Positions 50,621 to 61,809 are shown, counted from the stretch's first letter. The stretch: 64,000 bases of DNA from Prochlorococcus sp. AG-363-J23 (GCA_003280245.1 QCFN01000004.1:1-64000), one strand, 5' to 3'. Notes: a model not told the origin generated them from the sequence alone. Numbers and translations are program-made.

Positions 50621-51218
50621 GGAGGTCTAATCGCAAGTTCACCCTAGCTGTATTTTTTAGAACAACTATTCGGTCGTCTCTCAGGATTTTGTGTAATGCG
50701 TGGGCAATTTGCCAATGTTATCCCTGTGCTCTCTCCTCAGGCGTAATGAGACAGTTGTATGCGCGTGTTTCTCTCGATCAGTTTGACGCTACTTACTATG
50801 GTTATTATTAATTAGTAACCTATTTTTTGTTATTGAGTAGCGAATGATTAGAAGAAAGAGCTCCGCAGAAAAAGCAAGAGATCCCAGCAAAACCGTTAAA
50901 GCCCTTAAATCCTTGATTTCCATGCTGTGACTAGGTTTCTCATTAAGGATATTAATCAAATTAAAACAATACTAAGACACCTTGTTGCAACTGGGAAGTC
51001 TAACAGGGCCTAACTGATCTAACTTTTGGTCTAACCCTTTCCGCTAGGGTCAAATCCATTGGAAACACAAGATATTATGGAGTTTCTATTCAATGTATAA
51101 ACGTCTATTGATCATGCGGGATTTAACAGGTTAGAGTAACGGGGTGTTAAATTTTCTTTAACTCTGGCATAATTCTTGCCTTATCCTTGAAAATACCAAA
51201 TTTTACTTGATAAATTGA

Positions 51219-52967
51219 ATGAATATATTAGGAATTTATGATGGGCATAATGCAAGTGCAGCTTTAGTTCGTGATGGGAAGTTATTAGCAACTGTAGAAG
51301 AAGAACGATTTTCTAGAGTTAAGAATCATGATGGACGAAAAATTGAGCTGTATCCTCCTTACAAATCAGTTGAATTCTGCTTGAATTCTTGCAGGTCAAA
51401 TATTGATGCTATTGCATATGCATTAGAAGACCCATTGAAGCTTCAGGAAAGGGCTATTAATTCATTTGTTGAGAGTTATAATGATGGCTATAAAAATAGG
51501 ATTAAATGCAAAGAGATTGATGGAATCCAATTAAATCCATTCCAGCTTTATAGTTATCCAAGAATTTATCAAAAGAAGAGGATTACTAGAATTAACGAGT
51601 ATCTTTTAAAGTTAGGAATAAATGCCGATAAAATTCCAAAATATTATGTAAATCATCATCTCTCTCATGCAAGTTCTTCTTATTACACATCTCCATTTGA
51701 AAACCCTTTAATAATTACCATGGATGGAAAAGGGGATGACTTATCTGGTCTTGTAGCATTGGAAAGTGATCGTAAGCTTAAGACATTATATGAAATCAAC
51801 TATTTAAACTCTATAGGTAGGCTTTATTCTATTGTAACACTTTTGTGTGGCTTTAAACCTGTCAGACATGAAGGTAAAATTACAGGCTTAGCTGCTTATG
51901 GAAAAGCTAATAAGGAATTAATTAATTCTTTTAAAAAGATACTACGATTTCAAGAAGGTAAATGGATTGGATCATTAGATAAGAAAAATAAATTAGGGCC
52001 ATACCCACACACATTATCTGCCGCCAACATAGAACTTGTAAGAGATCTCGTTGGTTCAATTAACCGTGAAGACCTTGCTGCATCAATCCAAAAACATACA
52101 GAAAATGAGGTTAGGTCTTTTATTGATTATTACTTAAGAACAACTTCCAGGTCTGACTTAGTTCTCTCAGGAGGTGTATTTGCCAACGTGAAGTTAAATC
52201 AAGTAGTTTATGAGCTCGAGAGTGTTAATAATATCTATATCCATCCAGCCATGGGTGATTCAGGGTTAGGTGTTGGTGCTGCTTTATATGTTGCTAATCA
52301 ATTAGAAAATTACCCAAAGAATGTTTTAATCAACTCATTTTATGGACCTCTATATGAAATTAATGATTTAAAGAAAGCCCTTAATAAGAATTCTCTAGAC
52401 TTTTATAAACCAAAGGATATAAATGTAGATTTAGCCAAGTTGCTCTCCAGAGGTAAAGCAATAGCCCGCTTTGAAGGAAAGCTAGAGTATGGACCAAGAT
52501 CCTTAGGGAATAGGTCTATTATATGCCAAGCATCAGATCCAAGCATAAATAAGAGTTTAAACAGCAAATTAAAAAGAACTGAATTTATGCCATTTGCACC
52601 AATTACTCTTGCAGAATATTTTGATGATTGTTATCAAAATATAAATGGAGCAAGCTATACTTCTCAGTTCATGACAATAACTTTTAACTGTACTCAAAGA
52701 ATGAAAGATCAAAGTCCAGCTGTTGTTCATATTGATGGGACTGCTAGACCTCAATTGGTTAACCAGAAAAACAATCCATCTCTTCATGCTTTGTTATCTG
52801 AATATTATAAATTGACAGGAATACCAAGCTTAATTAATACATCTTTTAATCCACATGAAGAACCTATTGTATGTAATCCAGAGGAGGCTATCAAAGCATT
52901 TTTAGAATGTAATTTAGACTGTCTTCAGCTTGGTCCTTTTCTTGTTTTAAATAAAAATTTAGCTTAG
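51219..52967 (+). CDS. carbamoyltransferase, NodU/CmcH family
   Basis: MNILGIYDGHNASAALVRDGKLLATVEEERFSRVKN; HHLSHASSSYYTSPF; EYGPRSLGNRSIICQ; FMPFAP. Confidence 0.92.
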   Translation: MNILGIYDGHNASAALVRDGKLLATVEEERFSRVKNHDGRKIELYPPYKSVEFCLNSCRSNIDAIAYALEDPLKLQERAINSFVESYNDGYKNRIKCKEIDGIQLNPFQLYSYPRIYQKKRITRINEYLLKLGINADKIPKYYVNHHLSHASSSYYTSPFENPLIITMDGKGDDLSGLVALESDRKLKTLYEINYLNSIGRLYSIVTLLCGFKPVRHEGKITGLAAYGKANKELINSFKKILRFQEGKWIGSLDKKNKLGPYPHTLSAANIELVRDLVGSINREDLAASIQKHTENEVRSFIDYYLRTTSRSDLVLSGGVFANVKLNQVVYELESVNNIYIHPAMGDSGLGVGAALYVANQLENYPKNVLINSFYGPLYEINDLKKALNKNSLDFYKPKDINVDLAKLLSRGKAIARFEGKLEYGPRSLGNRSIICQASDPSINKSLNSKLKRTEFMPFAPITLAEYFDDCYQNINGASYTSQFMTITFNCTQRMKDQSPAVVHIDGTARPQLVNQKNNPSLHALLSEYYKLTGIPSLINTSFNPHEEPIVCNPEEAIKAFLECNLDCLQLGPFLVLNKNLA

Positions 52968-54299
52968 CTTCTTGGCCATTTTTATCATATAATCTAAGGC
53001 TATATCTAACCTTGAACCTTGTTGAAAGTAAGTACAAGAAGAACATGGAAAGGGAGATGAACTTCTTTGATTATTTATAGGTATGTATTTTTTTATTTTA
53101 GCTTGATATAGTTCAATACAATTATTTGTTTTTACATTACCTAAATCCAACATAGATGTTCCTGTATCCATGCAACATAGTGCAACGTTACCATCAGCCA
53201 TTATTGAAAGGTCATACCATCTTTCGCAAGATAGGTATCCAAATGCTTCCCTGGGTTCACTTGAGAGTTGATTATGATGAATCGAATAGTCGTTAGAGGA
53301 AGCCCAGTTATTCATTTTTAAAATCCCATGTTCAAATAATGGAAACTCTTTCTGACAAAAATTTATAAAGTCCCTATCTCCACTAGCGGAAGTACTAACT
53401 CTAGATAAAATAACCTTCATTTTTGACAAATCTTTAGATATTGCATTTTGCAGACGTTTGAGATTGTCAATTGTTTTAGAAAACTTTAATTTCATGAGTT
53501 TCTCATATGCATTTTGATGGGATTCATTGAGAGAGAAAGTAAGTATTAACCTACATTCTCTTTCTTTATCTCTAGTTATCCAGGCATAATCATGATTTAA
53601 TAGATTAGTAATTTGATCTATTACCTTTTGTGGAAGGTGATTGCCATTTGAAATTATGCATATCTTTGATTTTTTATGAAGTAACAGGAGCTTTTCTATC
53701 AACTCAAAAAGGCGAGGTTCTATGAATGGTTCTGAAATCTTGTAAGGTTCAATACTAAATTCATGATCTTCTGGAATAGCAGATAAATCATTCAGTATTT
53801 TCGCTATTAATTCATTAGACATTTTCGTTCCTTTTCTTTTAAGGTCTGTATAATCACAAAATGAACATTTAGCATTGCAAATAGCTTGGGTTTCTAAGTG
53901 TATTATTCTTGGGAAAGATTCGTAATCTGACTTTTGTTTCTTCATTTTTATTTTTACATGTGCAGCTTTTGATACTGCTACCACAAGATTAATATATGTA
54001 GTTTTTGAAATTCTTTCTTCAGCATCAATCTCTTCAAGCATTTTGTATATACATTGCAAATACTCAAATAACGAATTATCTGATTTATTTTCTCTCAGCA
54101 AGATTTGTACATGAATCTTGAGAGAGTTTGTCAATTCCTTGTCTAAATGAATATCCTTAGATGCTCCATTAGATCCTCCATATTTTGCTAGGAGGCATGA
54201 AATCCAAATAATAAACTTTAATCGTTTATTTTCAGGATCATCGTGTTTCAGTTGCAAGCATTCTCTAGATAGATATTTAAATTCTACTGATGGGTTCAT
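52959..54299 (-). CDS. radical SAM protein with SPASM-like C-terminus
   Basis: HLETQAICNAKCSFCDYTDL (CxxxCxxC); C-terminal CCMDTG...PCSSCTYFQQG. Confidence 0.85.
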   Translation of the reverse strand: MNPSVEFKYLSRECLQLKHDDPENKRLKFIIWISCLLAKYGGSNGASKDIHLDKELTNSLKIHVQILLRENKSDNSLFEYLQCIYKMLEEIDAEERISKTTYINLVVAVSKAAHVKIKMKKQKSDYESFPRIIHLETQAICNAKCSFCDYTDLKRKGTKMSNELIAKILNDLSAIPEDHEFSIEPYKISEPFIEPRLFELIEKLLLLHKKSKICIISNGNHLPQKVIDQITNLLNHDYAWITRDKERECRLILTFSLNESHQNAYEKLMKLKFSKTIDNLKRLQNAISKDLSKMKVILSRVSTSASGDRDFINFCQKEFPLFEHGILKMNNWASSNDYSIHHNQLSSEPREAFGYLSCERWYDLSIMADGNVALCCMDTGTSMLDLGNVKTNNCIELYQAKIKKYIPINNQRSSSPFPCSSCTYFQQGSRLDIALDYMIKMAKKLS

Positions 54300-54448
54300 A
54301 GTAATAATTATAGTTCAGGCCATTCTATTGTCAATGTGAAGTTTCAATAGTAAGCAATTCCAATATCTATCTATTAATTGATAGCAGATTGATTCTCGCT
54401 GGCATGCTACTACTATTATTTAACAAGGTAGTAAATGGATCCCAAGTC

Positions 54449-54970
54449 ATGAGCAAGCCTGAACGCAACATTGATGACGATGGTGTCGATTGGGAAGCCA
54501 AAGAACCTTCCTACTGGCTAATGAAGAGTGAACCCAGTTCTTATGGAATAGATGATCTCAGGAAAGAAAAAGAGACTATTTGGGATGGAATCAGAAATTA
54601 TCAAGCTCGCAACTTTATGAGAACCATGAAAATTGGAGACCAAGCTTTTTTTTATCACTCAAATTGCACCCCTCCTGGAATAGCAGGATTAATGAGAGTC
54701 ATCGAGGTTAACCTAATTGATCCAACTCAATTTGATCCTACAGCTAAATACTTCGACCCAAAATCCCCTAAAGATAAGCCTCGCTGGGATTGCTCGAAAC
54801 TTAAGTTCATAGGTAAATTCAAAGAATTAATGAGCCTTTCCATGCTTCGCAAGAATTACACTGAAGATCAATTACCAGTTTTAAAAAAAGGAAACAGACT
54901 TTCAATCCTTCCTATTCCATATGAGACAGCTTTAGACCTTTTAGAAAAGCTTGGAGAATATTATACCTAA
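54449..54970 (+). CDS. EVE-domain protein
   Basis: YWLMKSEPSSYGIDDLRKEKETIWDGIRNYQARNFMRTMKIGDQAFFYHSNCTPPGIAGLMRV. Confidence 0.9.
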   Translation: MSKPERNIDDDGVDWEAKEPSYWLMKSEPSSYGIDDLRKEKETIWDGIRNYQARNFMRTMKIGDQAFFYHSNCTPPGIAGLMRVIEVNLIDPTQFDPTAKYFDPKSPKDKPRWDCSKLKFIGKFKELMSLSMLRKNYTEDQLPVLKKGNRLSILPIPYETALDLLEKLGEYYT

Positions 54971-55034
54971 AAATTTTAGTTGCACGTAAAACTAATTTGA
55001 TTACTGAAGTAATTAATGTATCCAAAAGTAATTT

Positions 55035-55322
55035 TTAAATAGATGAATATTTACCAAATTGGCCTCCAAACATATTCCCTACATATAAGCGAGTGATTTT
55101 CCTCGAAGTAATTCCATTCTGAACTAAAAAGCCGGCGAGAGCAGCCTGAAAAATTCTGTATTGATCCCAATTGGGATGTTTCTCTATATAGCTAGTCATT
55201 GCTGCTTGAAGAGATTCTGGAACCTCAGTTTGAAAGCTAATCACTCCATCTATAGATCGAACTATTTCATTTGACGTATCTTTTACAGCATCCTTCTTGA
55301 GAGCAACTGTCAAATCCACCAT
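55035..55322 (-). CDS. DUF2811-like protein
   Basis: SFQTEVPESLQAAMTSYIEKHPNWDQYRIFQAALAGFLVQNG. Confidence 0.75.
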   Translation of the reverse strand: MVDLTVALKKDAVKDTSNEIVRSIDGVISFQTEVPESLQAAMTSYIEKHPNWDQYRIFQAALAGFLVQNGITSRKITRLYVGNMFGGQFGKYSSI

Positions 55323-55628
55323 TAGATCTATTCGCGTAACGACAACCAGTTTCCTCAGACTTTGGAATCAGTCAAGAGTTACGTAAATCAACAAGTCTCA
55401 ACTTCTCTCACCTCAAGAACCTAGTACTCCAAGCCTTATCGTTTATTTCAAACACCTCCCGTATAGCATCAAAACCTTGCTAGTCAAGTGATAAAAACCT
55501 CTTTTCAGATTTTTCCCCATATCACTGTCATCAAGACACTTTTCTATCAATTACTGTGGAAAACCTGTGAAATACCTCTCTCATGATCAGTGGAATATTA
55601 AAAAGGTGAAATCAATAAGCCTCGCTAA

Positions 55629-56006
55629 TCAATTACAGGAATCCCACATCGATCTCATAGCTTCAACCATGGATTGGGCCGCAGGTATTGGCCAACTCCC
55701 CTCTATCCCCCTTACTAAATCTCTATCCCCTTCTAAAAGAACCTTTAAATCCCATGACGATCGATCTCCATCTATACATGCCCACCACCCCTCTCGCTCG
55801 ATCTCAAGACTAATTAATTCTCCAGGCATCAAGCGATCAACTAACTTTTCATGCTGATCTATCAAATCAAAAACAACAAGAACTAAATTTCGCCATTCAG
55901 ATTTTGACAACTCAAAAGCCCAATTATCACCACCTACCAATACAGGGAATTTTCCACGTAAAGGGTCCCAAGCTAAACGCCAACCAGGCCCTTCATCCTG
56001 AATCAC
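55629..56006 (-). CDS. DUF1818 conserved cyanobacterial protein
   Basis: EGPGWRLAWDPLRGKFPVLVGGDNWAFELSKSEWRNLVLVVFDL...GWWACIDGDRSSWDLKVLL. Confidence 0.8.
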   Translation of the reverse strand: MIQDEGPGWRLAWDPLRGKFPVLVGGDNWAFELSKSEWRNLVLVVFDLIDQHEKLVDRLMPGELISLEIEREGWWACIDGDRSSWDLKVLLEGDRDLVRGIEGSWPIPAAQSMVEAMRSMWDSCN

Positions 56007-56011
56007 TGCCT

Positions 56012-56263
56012 TTACCCTGGCAATAAATCTGGCTGATCTTGCTCATCACTGAGTTCAACAATTGCCCTTTGCACGGGTTTAACACTCGACTCTTCAAGTA
56101 ACCCATCAAAATCATCAAAGCGACGCTGCTTAGCCCTAAACGCAATCTTCACAGTTGTCAGATATCGATTACTTGACTGACGAATCAAGCTTTCTCCTCT
56201 TTTAGCCAGATCTTTAGGATCCACTCCAGGTGCAATCACTGAACTTTCTATGTCTGCCATCAT
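56012..56263 (-). CDS. rpoZ: DNA-directed RNA polymerase omega subunit
   Basis: [61 protein letters not shown]. Confidence 0.88.
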   Translation of the reverse strand: MMADIESSVIAPGVDPKDLAKRGESLIRQSSNRYLTTVKIAFRAKQRRFDDFDGLLEESSVKPVQRAIVELSDEQDQPDLLPG

Positions 56264-56592
56264 TTTAGTAGAAGATGAGCCAAAACATAGAAAAAGTCAT
56301 TATTAAAGGCATATCTCAGTGACCAAAAGAAATTTGAGAAACCTTCATAAGGTATAGACAATTTTGGCAAGACTAGAAAGATACGCTTACAAAGCCTTCA
56401 ATAACAAGATGATGCGTTATAACATCAATCAGAGGACTTCTCAAATGAACTGCAAAAACTTGTGCATCGAAATACTAAGGGAACCAACTAGAACCAGTAG
56501 TCTTTAATAGAAAAGTAAATACACTACAATTTCATCAATAGGCAACATACATATATACGCTACTAACAGTTAAATCCAGAAAGGTAATAGAA

Positions 56593-58206
56593 ATGGACCT
56601 CCCATCGAAAAAGGCGAAACAAAATACTCAAAAGACTGAAGCGACTGGAACCTTAGCAATAGATCTCGGAAACACTACAACAATCGTAGCTTTTCAAGCA
56701 GAACATAATCTGCAACCAAGGCTTCTCAATTTATCGCCAATCAGTAGTTCCTTAGGTCAAGTTCCTAGCCTTATTTGGTCTTCCTTGGAAGAACATCCAA
56801 AAATACTTGCCGGTCAAGAAGTCCTCGACCATAAACTTGCAGAGCAAACAAGTCCCAACCTAAAAAGAGATTTTAAACGATTTATCGGAAAATCTGAAAC
56901 AAAAACAGATCACTTAGGTTTATTAACACCAGAGAATGCTGGAGAGTTATTAATCAGCAAAATATGGGCAAGAATTCCGAAAGACTTGAATATAAAAAGA
57001 TTAGTTTTAGCAGCACCTATTCAAACTTATCGAAGTTATAGAAAATGGCTTCATGAAGTCTTTTCTAAATTTGATATAGAAGAAATTGCACTTGTTGATG
57101 AGCCCACTGCAGCGGCTATGGGAGCAGACGTCCCACCAGGCTCAAAACTATTAGTCCTTGATATAGGTGGAAGTACAATTGATTTGTCGCTTGTAGCCTT
57201 AGAAGGAGGAGAAGGGAAAGCCGCCCCAATAGCCCAACTCATGCGATTTAATGGCAAAGATCTCGAAGGAAGAAGTTCACAAGCCCTCAGATGCGCCAAA
57301 GTTCTTGGTAAAGCAGGTATAGCTTTAGGTGGGCGTGACATAGATCGTTGGATAGCTAAATATCTATTACCTGATCAAGAACAATCCGAAGAATTACTAA
57401 ATACTGCAGAAAGCCTAAAATGTAAACTTAGTCAAACGGTAAATCCATACGAAATTCTTGAAGAGCATCTCGTTTCCTCACAGAATAAACAACGCATTAC
57501 CCTATCCCTTTCAAGAAAAGAACTTGAGAAACTATTAATAAAACGGGGGTTTATCAAAATTCTTACAGAACTTTTAAAACAAACTCTTTCTGGAGGAAGG
57601 CGAAACAATTGTACGCTAAAAGATCTTTATGGAGTTGTAGCAGTTGGTGGTGGCGTACAAATACCTCTTGTCAAAAGTTGGTTAAGTGAGCAAACAAGTC
57701 CTGCTGCAATGATCTCCCCTCCTCCAATTGAGGCAGTAGCCCTTGGAGCTCTCAAATTAACACCAGGCGTAAATATTAAAGATGTTCTTCATAAGGGGAT
57801 TTCAATCAGATGCTGGGATAACAGGACAAAAAGTCACATATGGCATCCATTATTTGTCTCCGGTCAAACTTGGCCAACAAATTCCCCTCTAGAAATTATC
57901 TTATCTGCCAGTCAGAATAATCAATCTGAGCTAGAGATTAAGCTTGGAGAACCGTCTCAAGGAGAGAGATATGAGGTACTATTTATTAATGATATGCCTA
58001 CACTACAATCAAACCTATCAAAAGAAATTACGGCCTCATGGGAAACACAAGAGCAAGTCATCAAACTCAATCCTCCTGGCCAAAGCGGTGAAGATTGTCT
58101 TAAGTTAGAGTTCAGAATAAATTCTAATTCAATGCTCGAAGTTAAAGGAGTTGACTTAAGAACTGGAGCCAGTATTAATACTATCCAATTAGGGCAAATA
58201 CGCTAA
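56593..58206 (+). CDS. Hsp70-family (DnaK-like) protein
   Basis: LAIDLGNTTTIVAFQ; LVDEPTAAAMGADV; LLVLDIGGSTIDLSLV; GVVAVGGGVQIPLVKSWL. Confidence 0.9.
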   Translation: MDLPSKKAKQNTQKTEATGTLAIDLGNTTTIVAFQAEHNLQPRLLNLSPISSSLGQVPSLIWSSLEEHPKILAGQEVLDHKLAEQTSPNLKRDFKRFIGKSETKTDHLGLLTPENAGELLISKIWARIPKDLNIKRLVLAAPIQTYRSYRKWLHEVFSKFDIEEIALVDEPTAAAMGADVPPGSKLLVLDIGGSTIDLSLVALEGGEGKAAPIAQLMRFNGKDLEGRSSQALRCAKVLGKAGIALGGRDIDRWIAKYLLPDQEQSEELLNTAESLKCKLSQTVNPYEILEEHLVSSQNKQRITLSLSRKELEKLLIKRGFIKILTELLKQTLSGGRRNNCTLKDLYGVVAVGGGVQIPLVKSWLSEQTSPAAMISPPPIEAVALGALKLTPGVNIKDVLHKGISIRCWDNRTKSHIWHPLFVSGQTWPTNSPLEIILSASQNNQSELEIKLGEPSQGERYEVLFINDMPTLQSNLSKEITASWETQEQVIKLNPPGQSGEDCLKLEFRINSNSMLEVKGVDLRTGASINTIQLGQIR

Positions 58207-58257
58207 CTCGAATCTCAATCGAACTGAAGAGCTAAGTTTCGTAAAACATAATATTAA

Positions 58258-58288
58258 AATAGCCTAATTATAAATATGTTAGGCTATT
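58258..58288 (+). terminator. terminator-like hairpin after Hsp70 gene
   Basis: aatagcctaa-ttataaatatg-ttaggctatt, 10-bp perfect stem. Confidence 0.6.
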
Positions 58289-58351
58289 AAATGCCGAGAG
58301 ACAGGCAATATTAATCCATTTTAGATCTCTAAGCCGAATTAGGAATATTCC

Positions 58352-58915
58352 TCAGGATTTATCTACTAAAGACTTCTGAAGGAATACTCCCTCTTCTCCA
58401 TCGACCTCATGCAACCGCAATTCAATATTCTCGGATCTACTAGTAGGTACTACGCGGCCACAAAAATCAGGTTGAATTGGCAGTTCTCGATGACCTCTAT
58501 CAATCATTACTAACAAAAAAATCCTTTTTGGCCTCCCCCATGCTTGAAGAGCTTCAAGCGAGGCCCTAACCGTTCTACCAGTGAAAATGACATCATCAAC
58601 CAATACAACCTGCCTAAATTCAAGACTTTCGGGAAGATCAGTTGGTGAAGACATTCTTGTCCCAATCCTCAAAAGATCATCTCTATGAAAAGTATGGTCA
58701 ATACTCCCATGTGAAATTTTATGCCCTGCCAAACCTTCTAACTTCCTTGCAAGAACCTTTGACAAATAAATTCCACGAGTGGGTATACCAAGCAATGTCA
58801 ATTCCTTACTCTCAGAAACCGACTCCAAAACCTGAGTAGCCAGTCTTGTAAGAGTTTTACCAAGTTCAGGTTTTGAAAGTATTTCCACCCTTTCACTAGT
58901 GAAGGAATCTGTCAT
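58352..58915 (-). CDS. pyrR: PyrR bifunctional regulator/uracil phosphoribosyltransferase
   Basis: LTLLGIPTRGIYLSKVLARKLE; VVLVDDVIFTGRTVRASLEAL; LLVMIDRGHRELPIQPDFCGRVVPTS. Confidence 0.95.
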   Translation of the reverse strand: MTDSFTSERVEILSKPELGKTLTRLATQVLESVSESKELTLLGIPTRGIYLSKVLARKLEGLAGHKISHGSIDHTFHRDDLLRIGTRMSSPTDLPESLEFRQVVLVDDVIFTGRTVRASLEALQAWGRPKRIFLLVMIDRGHRELPIQPDFCGRVVPTSRSENIELRLHEVDGEEGVFLQKSLVDKS

Positions 58916-59074
58916 GGCAGGGGGTTTAACTCATTGAGTGTATTCCGTTTCTATGCAAGGAAGCCAAAGTTCCATTCTCAAAAGCTGACGTAAGTCAGAA
59001 CAAATGAGAACCTAAGCCAGTAAGGAAGTAATTTATATAACAACGCAACTAAGAAGAAGTCCTCGCAATTAAGG

Positions 59075-60700
59075 ATGCCGAACATTAGTTCCGGAGACTC
59101 AATACTTTCCGGCAGGGTTGCACCTGTTGTTCTGGCAATACTTGATGGCTGGGGACATCGTGAGAAGGGCAAATTCAATGCTATTAGAAGTGCAGACACT
59201 CCGATCATTGATTCTCTGTGGCATGCTTACCCACATACGCTGATCAAAGCAAGTGGGGCAGAAGTTGGTCTACCTGACGAACAAATGGGGAATTCCGAGG
59301 TGGGGCATCTCACTATTGGAGCAGGTAGGGTAATTCAGCAAGAGCTAGTACGAATTAGCAAAACCATTCGAGAAGAAAAACTAGAAGCAACTGCGCCATC
59401 CTTAGTTGAATTAGCTAAATCATTAAAAAAATCTCAGGGGACACTCCACTTGATTGGCCTCTGCTCTGATGGCGGGGTGCACAGCCACATAGATCATTTA
59501 TGCGGACTCCTGAAATGGGCTAAGTCTGCTGGCTTATCACACATTGCAATTCACGCAATCACTGATGGCCGAGATACACCAACTAAGAGTGCTATCAATT
59601 ATCTAAAACAAATCCAATCAACTATCTCTGAAATAGGTGTAGGCCATATTGCCACTATATGTGGACGTTATTGGGCAATGGATCGGGATCAAAGGTGGGA
59701 AAGAACAGAACGAGCCTATAACCTGCTAGCTAATCCAAACCATGAAATTTCACAATCCCAGCCAGAAGAAGTTCTAAAAAAAAGTTATGACTCTGGAATC
59801 ACAGATGAATTTCTTGAACCAACAAAACTTTCCTCTGATTACCTAGAAAAAGGCGATGGATTAGTAATGTTTAATTTCCGTCCTGATCGAGCAAGACAAT
59901 TGATTCAATCTTTATCTATACCAAGTTTTGACAAGTTTTCTACGACTAATCTCGAAAAAATAGAGATAGTGACTTTCACCCAATATGAATCGACCTTGCC
60001 AGTCAATGTAGCTTTTCCCCCTGACTCCTTAGATAACCTTCTAGGTCAAGTTGTATCAGAACATGGATTGCAGCAATATCGAACTGCAGAAACAGAAAAA
60101 TACCCTCATGTCACCTATTTTATGAATGGCGGTATTGAACAGCCTTTACCAGGAGAAACTAGGCATCTTGTACCTTCTCCCCGTGTAGCCACATATGACC
60201 TTTCACCAGAGATGTCGGCCGATGCACTCACCCAAAGTTGCAAGGAAGCTATAGAAAGTGGAATTTACTCACTAATTGTTATTAACTATGCAAATCCAGA
60301 CATGGTTGGACATACTGGAGATCTCCAAGCAACCAAAAAAGCAATAACAACTGTAGATCGCTGCATAGGAAGTCTCCTAGATTCAACTGGAAAAGTGAGC
60401 GGAACTCTTCTAATTACGGCAGATCATGGGAATGCCGAACTAATGAAAGGTCCTGATGGTCAACCCTGGACAGCACACACAACAAATCCTGTACCTGTCA
60501 TCCTCATAGAAGGAGAGAAAAGAAAGGTTACTGGCCATGGCAATTCAATCAGCCTTAGAGACGGAGGAGGTCTAGCAGACATTGCTCCAACGCTTCTTCA
60601 GATTCTTGGCTTACCAAAACCCGATGCCATGACAGGCTACTCACTCATAGAAGATGTAGAAGCACCTAAACTATCCTCAAAATTACCCCAGCCGGTTTAG
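59075..60700 (+). CDS. gpmI: 2,3-bisphosphoglycerate-independent phosphoglycerate mutase
   Basis: [63 protein letters not shown]. Confidence 0.97.
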   Translation: MPNISSGDSILSGRVAPVVLAILDGWGHREKGKFNAIRSADTPIIDSLWHAYPHTLIKASGAEVGLPDEQMGNSEVGHLTIGAGRVIQQELVRISKTIREEKLEATAPSLVELAKSLKKSQGTLHLIGLCSDGGVHSHIDHLCGLLKWAKSAGLSHIAIHAITDGRDTPTKSAINYLKQIQSTISEIGVGHIATICGRYWAMDRDQRWERTERAYNLLANPNHEISQSQPEEVLKKSYDSGITDEFLEPTKLSSDYLEKGDGLVMFNFRPDRARQLIQSLSIPSFDKFSTTNLEKIEIVTFTQYESTLPVNVAFPPDSLDNLLGQVVSEHGLQQYRTAETEKYPHVTYFMNGGIEQPLPGETRHLVPSPRVATYDLSPEMSADALTQSCKEAIESGIYSLIVINYANPDMVGHTGDLQATKKAITTVDRCIGSLLDSTGKVSGTLLITADHGNAELMKGPDGQPWTAHTTNPVPVILIEGEKRKVTGHGNSISLRDGGGLADIAPTLLQILGLPKPDAMTGYSLIEDVEAPKLSSKLPQPV

Positions 60701-60759
60701 AAGACTCTTGTATACAATTCGAGTCTAAAAACAGAAAGTATGTCAATCTTCCACCTGCA

Positions 60760-60990
60760 ATGATTACCGCATTTCTCTCTTGGATTTGGATCGCATCAGG
60801 GGTACTACTAATCCTTTTAGTATTACTTCATAGCCCAAAAGGTGATGGGATGGGAGGTCTAGCGGCCAGTGGAAGCTCAATGTTTACCAGCGCAAGCAGC
60901 GCCGAAGCTTCACTAAACCGAATCACTTGGACTTGTTTAATAATTTTCCTCAGTCTTGCGATAATCCTTAGCGCAGGGTGGTTAAAATAA
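60760..60990 (+). CDS. secG: preprotein translocase subunit SecG
   Basis: LLILLVLLHSPKGDGMGGLAASGSSMFTSASSAEASLNRITWTC. Confidence 0.92.
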   Translation: MITAFLSWIWIASGVLLILLVLLHSPKGDGMGGLAASGSSMFTSASSAEASLNRITWTCLIIFLSLAIILSAGWLK

Positions 60991-61104
60991 ACATTGCCTC
61001 TATGAAAATGCATAAAAATTATCTAATAAACAAATCAAATATTATGTAAATATCTAATTAATCAATCTTCCCCCTATAATTGTTCAAATTTACTAGTCCT
61101 TCGA

Positions 61105-61533
61105 TTGGAATTCCTATTATTCCTAACACCTGAGGCGAAAGAGGCCATAGATCTATTGAAGCAAGCAAATGTCTCAGTTATCGAGGATGCAGCTCCATGT
61201 TGGCAAAAATCAAGACTTTATGGAGCCTTTCAGAAAGAAAAAATGATGCTAATCATCTGCACTCAGAATATAAAAAGATCAGGGATAAAAAGTTCAATTA
61301 ACTTAAACGAGACATTACTACATGAGAGTGTACATGTAGCTCAATACTGCAATAAAGATAAGCCAATAGGAATATCAAAACACAACATGAAATTATCACC
61401 TATGAAGAAACAATTTCTAGAGATATCCAGCAAAATCTCCAACAAAAAAAACAGCAGAGCCAAAGAACGTGAAGCTTATTGGCTAGAGAAAAAACCAAAT
61501 ATGGTCATATCGGCACTAAAAAAATATTGCTAG
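61105..61533 (+). CDS. conserved hypothetical protein with HExxH motif
   Basis: NETLLHESVHVAQYC; downstream AKEREAYWLE; TTG start. Confidence 0.65.
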   Translation: MEFLLFLTPEAKEAIDLLKQANVSVIEDAAPCWQKSRLYGAFQKEKMMLIICTQNIKRSGIKSSINLNETLLHESVHVAQYCNKDKPIGISKHNMKLSPMKKQFLEISSKISNKKNSRAKEREAYWLEKKPNMVISALKKYC

Positions 61534-61774
61534 AAAGCAAATCAAGACTTACATAGAAATCACTAGAATTCTTGCAATCAAATTAGATTTCTCACAAGCT
61601 CTTAAACTATAGTTTGTTATTTATAAATCATATTTTCTCGAGGAGTATATCTAGATTATTAGCGCCAAGTAATTCAATTATCTAAAACACCTTAACTAAA
61701 GCAATCAATCTTTTCGATAGACTTTTTCTAAAGAAACAACTTTCAAGCCATGTCTGTAAATCTTCAATTTTGGT

Positions 61775-61809
61775 AAAAAAAAGAGGGACAATAAGCCCCT
61801 CTTTTTTTT
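61775..61809 (-). terminator. Rho-independent terminator of groL
   Basis: aaaaaaaagaggg-acaataag-cccctctttttttt hairpin flanked by A and T tracts. Confidence 0.85.

Noticed and set aside
51058-51064. GGAAACA motif as possible Yfr2-family ncRNA
   Set aside because: Single copy only; no second GGAAACA loop or defined hairpin scaffold nearby
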